DNA of 64,000 nucleotides from Sipunculus nudus (lineage: Eukaryota; Annelida; Sipuncula; Golfingiida; Sipunculidae), in NCBI GenBank assembly GCA_026874595.1, contig CM049314.1, forward strand, positions 16,670,729 through 16,734,728, given 5' to 3'. Positions 47,690 to 58,685 of the stretch are shown in pieces. A program made the position numbers and the translations under genes. The notes beneath the pieces were generated by a model. It made no database searches. It was given only the letters and a program-made list of their open reading frames with translations, and had not been told where the DNA came from. How positions within the stretch are numbered: position 1 is the stretch's first letter; every line of letters begins with the position of its first letter.

Positions 47690-47930
47690 ATGATCAAGAA
47701 CTAGAGTTTTAGATGTGAAAGCGGATCTTTCATAATCTTTATCATATCTATGATAAAATCAACATCTGTTGCAGCTCTTCCACTACAAACAGATGGACAG
47801 ACAGACTATGGATCACAACTATAGCTCAGATGACTTAAAGTCAGCTGAAACTAAAATGATGTATGCAGGATGGTAGCCTGGCTGGCTGAGATTGATAGCC
47901 CATCACTATAGCTGACTAAGTCAGCTAAGC
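47690..47930 (+). mobile_element. Family H 3' remnant and a related palindrome
   Basis: GACAGACAGACTATGGATCA and a decayed hairpin at 47823-47852 (AGCTCAGATGACTT...AGTCAGCTGA) match the H 3' end. A perfect 19-nt palindrome (TAGCTGACT-A-AGTCAGCTA) follows at 47909-47927, probably another relic tail. Confidence 0.6.
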
Positions 47931-48023
47931 TACTTAGAGAACAAGGTAAAGACATTTAAAGACCCTTTGACATCAAATAGTTTTGAGTGTTATTTGCCTG
48001 ACAAAAGTACACAATAGTCATAC

Positions 48024-48054
48024 CTGACATCTTTACAGGCATGAGGTAAAGGTG
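48024..48054 (-). other. Candidate 31-bp WDR44 5' micro-exon
   Basis: On the minus strand, CACCAG/ opens and CAG/GTATGA closes a 31-bp segment. Its last two bases (AG) would complete the split Ser codon at the start of e1, reading PLPHACKDVS before SGIRR. The pyrimidine tract is poor. This is only phase compatibility, not homology. Confidence 0.2.
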
Positions 48055-48092
48055 CTGGTGCAATAACTTGAAAATGGAAAGCATTAAAATTA

Positions 48093-48276
48093 CAGTGAAA
48101 CCTCATTGTGTTGAACTCACTTAAGTCGAATACCCAGCTTATTTTGAAGTTACAGACTTGATATTCCGGACAACTCTAGTTAAATTGTAACCAAATAAAA
48201 CCTGCTTGTGTCGAACCTCGGACGTGTGGAAGTTTTCTGAGGGTCACTTCGACTTCGACACAAAGAGGTTTCACTG
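48093..48276. mobile_element. MITE M3, pogo/Tigger-like termini
   Basis: A 184-bp element whose ends, CAGTGAAACCTCATTGTGTT and (reversed) CAGTGAAACCTCTTTGTGTC, are inverted repeats. Left flank is TA; the right flank (TTA) is imperfect. CAGTNRAACCTC termini are typical of pogo/Tigger-derived MITEs. Confidence 0.85.
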
Positions 48277-49589
48277 TTATAACAGGCTTGTGTTACGGTG
48301 AAAAATTATCAGTGACGCGGGTGATGCTGCATCAGCAGCTGACATTGACATCAGCACACAGGAAGATGCTGCAGTCTGTACCAGTCCTACTGACAGCACT
48401 GATAATACTAGTATCAGTACAGCATGCACCCACACACCTGGCCAACCCTGTCCCTGAACAATCACTGTTCCTGCGTACCTGTGCTGGCCTGCATCACACT
48501 GTACCATTACAAGCTCAATTATATACTTGGTATTTATAGATAATCCTTTAGGCTGCCTGGCTGTTTTATTTGTCTATGTGCTGTATCATAGCGCAGGATG
48601 AAATATGGTTCTTATTGCAATAATTCTGCACATATGTTGCTGCTCAGCCCCTGCGTCAGCCTTGCTGCACTGAGAGTTGGGAACGCTGAGGCAGCGGGTA
48701 ACTGTGCCTGAACATTTAACAGGTGTCCTATCACACCTGTTGAGGTACATCCTGTCATGTTCATGGCCGCTGAAAGAACACACAATCTGAATGTGTACTG
48801 ATTAGTCTGAAGGTTATTGAGGAACTAGTAATATTCCTAACAAGAATATTTGTCTGGGAAACATGTTTATTCACAAATCAAAGCAGTTTTGTTGTTCTTG
48901 TATATCAAATGGTTGCACAAACATGTACAACAGACATGACTACCATTCTATATTCGTCAATATATTTGGAAGCTTCACTGCACTGGGTGACATTGTCAAT
49001 ATCCCTCACAGATGAAGGGCATTGTCCAATATAACAATTTTACTTCACAATCAATATTGACAATGCAAATTACCAGACCCAACAATACATCCTTTTTCAC
49101 ATCAACAAGGGCAAACAAAAAATGGACTTGACTTCAAAATATTTCATCCAGCAATAAGGCATTTTGGAAAAGATAAAATAGGCATACCAACAAATACATG
49201 TGGATTCATTGATCAGTCTGGAGTCTGGACCAAGGCTGTAAGTCTGAAACTCCATGGGATACATGTGTACATACATTACCATATAATATTACCTGATCAT
49301 CAAAACATGAACCTATGAGGAATGTATAAATTTATACCTTACAATGAAGCAGGGGTTGTAATAACACCTTTCCGCTCTTCTCAGACAGGCAAACACATGA
49401 ACAGAAAGGCATTTTTCATTTTGTACTGATCTGTTGGAAAGGTGAACTTCCAAATGTCCAAACATCACAAATAATGAAAAATTACATAAAAAAAAATTAT
49501 ATACACCGAAAAAAAATTTCACTTGCATAATGGTAACCCCTTGCTACCCCCCTTGCTTTACCACTTTGCATCACTGATGAAATCATATA

Positions 49590-51300
49590 CAGCAGAACCT
49601 GTCGTCAGGGGACACCTGTGGGATATCAGCAAAGTGTCCCTACATTGCAGGTGTCCCTTCATGAGAGGTAGGGACAGATGCGGGTGGGATAAAATTATTA
49701 CTGCATGGAGATTAATTCAAAAATTAAAACAAAAGAATCAAATACCTATAATTATTTTTTTTTATATCAATAACACATAAAAAATATTTATATGGACATC
49801 TAACACAGGAAAGCATATTTTTTTTTTATGTCATGATTAAAAGTCTTTCAAGAGCTGGTTTATTTATAAATACAAAATTAAATAATGGTGAATCATAAGT
49901 ACAATTTTATAGAAATAGTTACTTTTTACTAAAATAACTTTAAAAACAAATTTTTATTCAATAAAATATATCTATGATAATTCTTAATCACATGTTGTTT
50001 CTGAATAAATAAATATTTGTTTCTGAATAAATAAATAAAAGTCATCCCGCAAACCTCCCGCAAACTATCATGACAGGAGAATTTGGAATGAAAGACAAAG
50101 ATGTAATTAAGATATTGCATTAATTTCAATTTTTAATGAACTATTAAATTTATGCAGCGTTCTATATACGGTGCTGAAGAGTAAATTTATGTCTGTCAAA
50201 ATGAGTTATATCTCATGCCCCATATGTACTGTCCACCGGAAATCATTCAAATTCAGACACCTCAAACTCAATATTGGATCGATATCAATTTTCCGCATCA
50301 GAATTTTATCCAAACATTGAAATTATGACTGGATGCCTCAAATTTATCTATGATTTACTCAGATTAACATTGCGGTGACTCGGCTTCATATCAGACAGAC
50401 ATTCAATATGGCGGATACTCTGGGGTGATCAGGAGCTTTCGGTGGCCTTCGGTAGCTGTCGCCAGCCGGTGCTACTCGCAATAAAATTTGAACTATGTAA
50501 GGTGATTTCATCCGCTGAAATCAACTCAAATACATCGAATTTAACCTCCATATTGGGATGGAAATAATTTTCAACATGAAACTTTTATCTTGACATTGAG
50601 ATTATGACCGGATGCCTCAAATTCAGCGATGATTTTCTCAGCTTTACACTGCCTTGACTGAGCCTCAAATGAGGCGGACATTCAATATGGCGGAAACACT
50701 GGGGTATTCGGGAGTGATTGGCTGCTGTCACCTGCAGGTGAGCCTGCAATCATACCTGGATTATTGCGCAGGCCAAATTGTTCTTGTTAATCAACATTTT
50801 GACGTCTTTTGCAACAGTGAGAGTTACAAGTATCAAATATGCTATTGTTATTATTTCTGCAACCTTGAAATAGTGCCGCAAGTTTGCCGGCGCAAACCAC
50901 TCATCTGGCATGCTTATATGATGGAAAAAGACTAGGGTCAACTAATGTTGATGATTATTGGTCGAGTCAGTCATGAGATACGGAATTCCCGCAATTTACA
51001 TAATATCTATGAGACTATGAATGAATCTATATATGAGTGGTTCACGGCGTGCATGAAGCGTTCGGCAGAGCTGCTCAGCTGGTACACCCGCGCAGCATAA
51101 TTGGTACTGCTGATAAATCGGCCTTGGGTGTCCATTCATGACAGGATTCAGGGCCAAACAGGACTGTCCCTGTCCGTGTTTAGCAGGTGTCCGCTCATGA
51201 CAGCTCAATTTTAATGGGAAATGGGTCGGGACATTGGCTTAGTGTCCATACATCGAAGGTGTCCGCTCATCCCAGAGTCCCCTCACGGCAGTTTCTGGTG
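49590..51300. mobile_element. DNA element M4, 1.7 kb, TA-flanked inverted termini
   Basis: The left end CAGCAGAACCTGTCGTCAGG and reversed right end CACCAGAAACTGCCGTGAGG lie inside a TA/TA duplication. Further in, GGTGTCC-TCATGA motifs recur near both ends. No transposase frame is visible. Inside are two tandem copies of a ~290-bp block (50220-50740). Confidence 0.82.
50220..50740. repeat. Tandem pair of ~290-bp blocks with ATTCAATATGGCGG
   Basis: The blocks share GATGCCTCAAAT, GAYTATGACYGGATGCC and GACATTCAATATGGCGGAWAC (50400 and 50679). They are internal to M4. The ATGGCGG core resembles a YY1-type site. Confidence 0.75.
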
Positions 51301-52330
51301 TAGCTCCATGATCTGCATTGCAGCAGACCCATAACAGAGCAGAGTATCAGTCTATACTCCAACCCTTTCTTATTTCTAAAGGAAAAATGTTATTTGGTAC
51401 TTAGTCACAGTGTACATAACAAAACTATTGCTGGGTGTCGCCATTAGGATGCAGGTTAACCTTTCTTCAGATTGATTGAAATTTCGATAAGATGATAGGA
51501 TGCATCTATATATATATGTTACAGGCCAGATCTAAATCCAGTCTAGTTTAGAATTGGCCTAGGCCAGATCTCGATTGGGATCTGGTCTAGGCCAGATCAC
51601 ATTTGAGATCTGGTCTAGGCCAGTTCTAAACTGGACCAGGCCAGATTACGATTAAATCTCTGACCAGATCGAATGTTCTTAGTGTTATATGATTATAATA
51701 TACTGTATAATATACTGGTATTTATATTTTTAAAAATAATTTTCAAATGTTAACAGTATATTTTGTCCATATATTCAGCACTTCATATCTGCAATGTAGT
51801 AAGGGATATGAAATTTTTAAATCCATTTTTTTAAAGCGACATAATAATTTTTACATATAATTTAGATTTTAGCCATATTATTGTGATATAAAATCAAAAT
51901 CAAGCATGTCAGGTTACATGAGAAGCACAAAGGGATATAAAATAATGACGACTAAAAAAATGTTTAATTTTAAACACACAAACTGTTATATGATTTTGAA
52001 TAGTATCACATACAAATTAACAGAATCACATATTAATCTTGGATATATGTAGTGTCATTTGCTCAACATCCCAGTGTAAGCAAATATGCAGTAGACCCCC
52101 CCCCCCCCCCCATAAAAAACAAGAGCGCATTCAAGGGTTTTCTACGCAGTGATCACACCAAAAATTTAATCAATTGTTCCTTGTATCATTTGCTGAGCTA
52201 TCCTGAAAATTTCTTCAAACTGTGTTAACAACTAAGAATTAAAAACCGTGCCCCCCCTCTCTCCCCCCCCCCCCCCCCGTACGTTGTTTAACTGACACTT
52301 TTCAGGATACATACACACGGAATGACATCA

Positions 52331-53220
52331 TTGTATCCGCCAAAACCAAGTTTTGCGGATACGTTTTTGACCGGGTTGTGCCAACGCGTTTGTTTCCGGA
52401 GAACTCCTCTGAGACTACTAGACGGATTTTTCCGAAACTTACACAAATTATCGGGTCACATGTGAACTGGTGCCTAACCAAGTGACCTTGACCTCTGACC
52501 TTTCCTCTCTGCCCAGCATCTGTTTGTGCGTCTGTTTCCACACATAAACCCACATATCTCGGGAACCGTTTGACCGATCAGGAAATTTTTTTTACACAAA
52601 TGTAGCCCTTGGATAGCTTTATAACATACACAAAAATGGTGGCGCCACCTGCAACTATGTTTGCACAGTGTCCATCTGTTCATCTGCCTTGGGTTAAGTC
52701 ACTCATATCTCTGCAGTGGTTTGACTAATTCACCTAAAATTTGGCATGCGTATACATCCTAGATAGCTTTCTTGATTTCATGACAGGTGGCGCCACCTAC
52801 ATTCACGTTAACGCTGCAGACATCCAAGCTCATATCTCAGGAATCGTTCGACCAATCAGGAAAATATTTTACAAAAATGTAACCCTTGGATAGCTTTATA
52901 ACATACACAAAAATGGTGGTGCCACCTGCAGCCATTTTCGCACAGCGTCCATCTGTTTGTCTGCCTTGGATTAAAATCACTCATATCTCTGCAGTGGTTT
53001 GACCAAAGTACCTGAAATTCGGCATGCGTATACATCCCGCATAGCTTTCTTGATTTTATGACAGGTGGCGCCACCTACATTCACGTTCAAGCTGCAGACA
53101 TTAATGCTTATATCTCCAGACTCGTTTGACCGATCAGGAAAAAAATTTTACACAAATGTAGCCCTTCGATAGCTTTATAACATACACAAAAATGGTGGGG
53201 TCACCTGCAGCCATTTTTAA
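52331..53220 (-). mobile_element. Hairpin-ended element, family D, copy D3 (inverted)
   Basis: In reverse orientation to D1/D2. Its 3' hairpin is at 52333-52362 (GTATCCGCC-AAAAC against GTTTT-GCGGATAC). Palindromes GGTGGCGCCACC are at 52638, 52786 and 53064. The 5' CTAGAATACGG end is missing. The frames at 52302-53074 mirror those in D2 and are repeat-derived. Confidence 0.8.
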
Positions 53221-53825
53221 GTAAAAAAAATATATTTTTTAAAAATTTTATTTAAAATTTTTTTTTTAAATCTTGGATTTTTTTATGGGTTATGGAATGA
53301 GATATATTTTATCTCATATCTCATATATTTCCACACATAAACCCACATATCTCTGGAACCGTTTGACCTGTCAGGAAATTTTTTTTACACAAATGTAGCC
53401 CTGGGATAGCTTTATAACATACACAAAAAAAGGTGGCACCACCTGCAGCCATTTTCGCACAGCATCCATCTGTTTGTCTGCCTTGGATTAAAATCACTCA
53501 TATTTCTGCAGTGGTTTGACCAAAGTACCTGAAATTCGGCATGCATATACTTCCCGCATAGCTTTCTTGATTTTATGACAGGTGGCGCCACCTACATTCA
53601 CATTCAAGCTGCAGACATTAATGCTTATATCTCCAGACTCGTTTGACCAATCAGGAAAAATTTTTTACACAAATGTAGCCCTTGGATAGCTTAATAACAT
53701 ACACAAAAATGGTGGCGCCACCTGCAGCCATTTTTAAGTAAAAAAAATATTTTTTTTATTTAAATTAAAATTTTTTTTTTAAATCTTGGATTTTTTATGG
53801 GTTACGGAATGAGATAAATTTTAAT
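52800..53825. repeat. About 515-bp tandem duplication of the D3 inner end
   Basis: The segment ending in AAGTAAAAAAAATAT, a poly-A/T tract and GGGTTAYGGAATGAGATA (53215-53320) recurs at 53735-53825, preceded in both cases by the same D modules. It is a local duplication after the insertion. Confidence 0.7.
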
Positions 53826-54623
53826 TTGGATCATGACCTCTCCTATGAGAGTGACCTTTACCTTAAATATGCCCATACTTATAAGAAACCATGGTGGTTT
53901 GCCAAGTGCCAGTCTCTGCATCTGAATCCAAGATGGGATCCTATTCTTCGAGGCTGGGGGGAGGGGGGGGGATTATTGTCTGGGGATACTATGGCACCTG
54001 CGGTGCCAAGAAATATCTAGTTATATATGTAATAAAGCATAAAGAATACTTTGAAGTTTATTTAAATTAGTTAAGCTTACAAAGGGTCATAGTTATGACA
54101 TATGAAACTGAACTTATACCAGTGTCATATATGTTTCTAAACAATAAAATGTAATCATACATTAATGAGCAAAATAATATATCACCATAATATAGCTTAT
54201 ATCCAAATAATTATGTAAAAAATATAAATTAATGTCTTATTCGAAAGCTAGATTTAAGAATTTTATATCTCTTACCACATAGCAAATATATATATCAAAA
54301 TATATATATCTAAACATGATATATACATCTGATAATCATATTAAACTGAGAACATTTTGAGATAGTGAATTTTGATCTGGCCTAGTCCAGATCCAAATCG
54401 CAAATTGGCCTGGTCCAGTTTAGAACTGGCCTAGACCAGATCTAAATTGAGAAGCTTGATTTTGATCTGGCCTAGACCAGATCCCAATCGTAATCTGGCC
54501 TGGTCCGGTTTAGAACTGGCCTAGACCAGATCTTAATTGAGATCTGGCCTAGACCAGATCCCAATCGAGATTTGGCCTAGGCCAATTCTAAACTGGACTG
54601 GATTTAGATCTGGTCTGTGACAC

Positions 54624-54654
<31 letters not shown>

Positions 54655-54924
54655 CACAAATATTTTTCTGCAGAAAGGCAAAACTGGATTTATACCTTTC
54701 TGGTGGAAAGGTGAATACTTCAAAGTATTACGAACCCTGTTAAGTATACCGTCTTACCCCGCATATAATCTGCATTTTTTATCATTAAATCTAAACTAAA
54801 AACCTTGGGGCATATTATATATGGAGGTTTAATTTTCCAACTATTATCTGATGCATTGAACATCATTTGGAAGGCCTTAAGACTGCCAAAATATCGTACG
54901 GTGTTGAGCGATAATAAAGGAATT

Positions 54925-55030
54925 TAAAAGAAATGATCAGTATATTTAAATTTTCAATTAGATAACATAAAAGATAACATTTAAAAGAAATGATCAGTAT
55001 ATTTAAATTTTCAATTAGATAACATAAAGT
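54925..55030. repeat. Direct 55-bp tandem duplication
   Basis: TAAAAGAAATGATCAGTATA and the following TTTAAATTTTCAATTAGATA occur twice in a row with an almost perfect match, so the duplication is recent. Confidence 0.9.
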
Positions 55031-56559
55031 TTGATCTGATTTATTGCATCCATTTCAAAATACTTCATATATACCTTTGATATGGCTTGTAATCCCAGCA
55101 AACTAATGATATTCCAACTGGAATATGCCGTTTGTTGACATTGTTTGATATACCGTTGTTAGTTGGTAGATGGCGCTAGCATTTGACACTTGTTAGGAAT
55201 ACTGGTTTTCTTTCATGGGGAAATGACCCATGACACACTGATTACTTTCAAAACAACTTCACTCTTGAAGGGAATACCAGTCTGGATGTGATTGCTTAAT
55301 TGGCTTTAATTATCCTGCTGGTGACAGCATCATGGTCAGTTGATCAGTTATGTGATCACAGGCATTTCAGGCTCTAGTTCCCAGCTCTCCCTACAGCCTT
55401 AAAAGGACGATGGATACGATGGATACGTATGTAGAACAAATGCAGGCCTTGATCTGTTGCCTTAACAATGGTACAGCAGATGCTTTATATTTTACATAAA
55501 TCAATTCTGTTCTGGTCTGATTGAGTACATTTCTTTAACATGTTACAACTAAAGGAGCATAGACTCTTTGCTATGATTACAATTGTAATGATCTGATAGC
55601 TGTGATATAGATTTAAGAAACTAAGTTAAGTTGGTCTGACTGTCACTCTCAAAAGTTCACTGCCACAGAACCAGTAAATTTTCCAATGACTATCATCAAC
55701 ACAATATACTTTAAACACAATTTAGGCCAGAATATGGATGCGTGTACTACACAGGGATATTGTTTTTTCCACCAAATTGTGGCTCTAAATGGGGGTGTAG
55801 ATTATCAACAGTAGCAGATTATCTTTGGTGAAAAACTGTACATGTCTTTTAGTCTTGGTTATGAAATGGACCTTCATGCATTCAATGTGTATGTCCAGAC
55901 TAAAATATCAAGATTGAGTGACACCTTAAGTGACTAGTAATAGTAGTATGAGTCTGATTTCTAAGACCTGTGTCTGACATAACGTCTTATCAGAAAGCCC
56001 CAGATTAGTCAGATGACCCTCAAACAGGAACTACTGAGTGACCTCATCCCAAGGTGCAGCAGGCACAGCTGGTATCTAATAATAAACCCTCAATAAACCT
56101 ACATCATAAAGCAATAGCCCATACCTTTAGAGTAAGTCAGCATTCCTCAATCCAGGCTCACAATATGTTACACATAAATACACATCATACCTACCAGAAA
56201 AGTAGGTAAGAAATGACAGTACATAATCAATAATTAAGATATTGCAGATAAACCAGTGCTAAGATTTATGAAGCACATATTTATACTGTTTCGGGTATGG
56301 TTTCATTTCATGATATATATTAGCGTTATTTAATTGTACCATTTTATTTTCCTCCAAAACACTGGAATCTTAGGAAAAACCTGCCAGATAATGAGATTCA
56401 TCTTGTTTACACAGACACTGTCAGTTGGAGGAGGGGGAGGAGAGAGACTTGGGAGGGGGGGGGGGGGTTCAATATGGTAACTGGCTGCCAAGCTGGCTGG
56501 CCAGTTAGTCCACCAACTTCTGTAACCTGACCTGATGTACAACAGATGTTTATATGAGT

Positions 56560-56930
56560 TGGTCTTTAAAACACTTAAATAAAATCTACTGTTTTTGATC
56601 CATTAATTTAAAAGCATCCATAAATGTGCATCAAATTAACATTTAATCAACAGTGCTCACAGGAAACATATGTGCCATAGTCAAAGTAAGGCAAAATTTT
56701 TGTCAGAGATACATTTAAGCTAATAACTTAAGAAATTAAAATATCATGATCTAATTTCTGGTGTACACCTAAATTTATAGGCCATCTTTAAATTTAACAA
56801 TAGGTTTTCAATAGAAAACAAGAGATTTTTGCTTAATTGCTTGAAGGGATTAAGTGACATTGACCTATTGTAAGGCATGGTAATAATTTTTGCCCTTGGA
56901 AATTTATAAGTCTGAACCTATGAAGGTTTT
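56560..56930 (+). mobile_element. Family H internal remnant
   Basis: Matches the H1 interior near 20500-20750 (AAAATCTACTGTTTTTGATC, then CACAGGAAAC, TGTGCCATAGTCAAAGT). Both termini are absent. Confidence 0.65.
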
Positions 56931-56934
56931 AATT

Positions 56935-57130
56935 TGAGGAGTTGCCGGTACAGGAACTGAAGAGTCACCCATGCAGGAACCCTGAGGAGTCACCTGGACA
57001 GGAACCTCAGGAGTCACTAGGAATGCAACCTGAAGAGTAACCCGGACAGGAACCTCAGGAGTTACTAGGAATGGAACCTGAGGAGTCACCAGGACAGTAA
57101 CCTGAGGAGTCACCTGGATGGGATGCCAGT
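56935..57130 (-). repeat. 24-bp minisatellite, open in one frame
   Basis: About eight units of GGAGTCACCTGGACAGGAAC type. On the minus strand the multiple-of-three period keeps a frame open from an ATG near 57134, giving a Val-Thr-Pro-Gln/Glu-Val octapeptide repeat. No splice or homology support that it is a gene. Confidence 0.75.
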
Positions 57131-58279
57131 CCATGTTATAATTAAATACTGAATTTTCTACATTAAAAAGATTTGCTGGGTATATTTTTGTTTTCCTTCC
57201 AGTTAATGGGCTAATTCTAAACTATCATTAAAATTTCCTGCTGAAATGTAACTATTTACACATGGCCAAAATTAAATGGCCACCCATGTAAATGAAGTTT
57301 AGTCCATTAGTCTGTGGAAATAGGTGTCACAGTTCAAATTTTGGACAAAGGTAATAAAACAAGTGAAAGTCACCATGTTATAGATCTGTTGAAGTGTTAA
57401 TTCACAATGTATCACAATAAAAAGGTCAACATTAACCTTACTGCTTCACTTCAGCTGTAATAGAGAACTCTGGGATTTCAGGTAACAGAATCTTAGAAAT
57501 CTGACACTATTGCATTAACATTCAATTTATTGAACAGGGATATTTAATGGCAGGTGTCCCAAGACCCAAGCTGAGGATGCATGGGAACAGAGGTTTTCGG
57601 GAACAGAGGTTTTCAGGACCCTTCCTCCTCTAATATGAAGCACTCTGGGCCAGGTAAAAGCATAATCCTTTCTGGCAATTTCACCTCAGTGCATATTGGG
57701 AGGCTTTTAGCCTCCAGGATTAGATCTGGTTGGAATTTATCTAAAGGCAATTGGAAGATAGAATTAGATTTCTCAATTCAAGGTTGGGGCCAGGTACATA
57801 TAACAGTAGCAAGGTACAGGTGAGGTGGTAAGGTATAGGCCCAGGTACTTTAGAAAATACCTGGGTACAGGTACAGAAAAAACTTTGTAAAGCCAATTCA
57901 ACAATAAATGAATCAATAAATATTGCAAACATCCAGATATGCATCTAGATATGCAATAATAAGTTAAAGTAGAATGGCAGTATATATTTTTTAAGAAGAG
58001 CACCGCAAACGTGCATAATTTGCCTGTTGTGTATCTGGTGACCTCTGACCTCATTATATACATGTGTTTTTTAATGAGAAGGTAATTCAGGTGAGAAACT
58101 CTAGTGGTAATATTTATCATGAGTTCCATGAAAGGTATTTTGGTAAGCCACCAAGGTGCCTCCAAAGTGCAGTAACCTCTGACCTCATAAATTATGCATG
58201 GATTTGCTTAAAACCAAATTAAGGCTAGATATTTTATTGATTAACATTACTGATGAGTTTTATCAAAATCCTTCATATT

Positions 58280-58535
58280 CTTCCTAAGTTATCGCAGCGA
58301 CACCAAAAAGTAGCACTGTGACCCATTGACCTTAATTGGTATGCGTGGATGTTGCCCATATTCAAACATGGGCAAAATAATCAGTTGGTTAGAAGTTAAT
58401 CACTAGTTATGCTAAGTTTAGTGAAAATCCATCAAAGCCCTGGTAAATTATCACCGCAACACTAAATGTTAACAGGTGGACTGACAGACGGACAGTGGGT
58501 TTACCATAATACTCCCGTTTTATGACAGGCATATA
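58280..58535. mobile_element. Element tail with GACAGACGGACAGTGGG
   Basis: ATCGCAGCGACACCAAAAAG...ATTATCACCGCAACACTAA, followed by GACTGACAGACGGACAG and GTTTACCATAATACTCCCG. This resembles the tails of other microsatellite-tailed elements. The borders are undefined. Confidence 0.4.
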
Positions 58536-58685
58536 AAAAATCTTTAATGTTTACTCTGTATATATTGTCTGCAGGGAAATAAAGAGGTCATGCCTTACCA
58601 ATTTATATATAGGAAGACCTTAAGTAACACTGAAAAATATCTAAAGTCGATAAATTTCTTCAAGTTATTAATACAGAAATATAAA

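Larger units (their letters stand above)
51518..54628. mobile_element. Fold-back element with long palindromic inverted termini
   Basis: The first ~140 bp (to 51653) and, reversed, the last ~140 bp (from 54487) match almost base for base. Both are built from GATCTGGTCTAGGCCAGATC-like palindromes. Flanks are (AT)n at both ends. The right terminus has an additional expanded set of palindromes from 54370. Element D3 lies inside. No transposase recognised. Confidence 0.8.
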
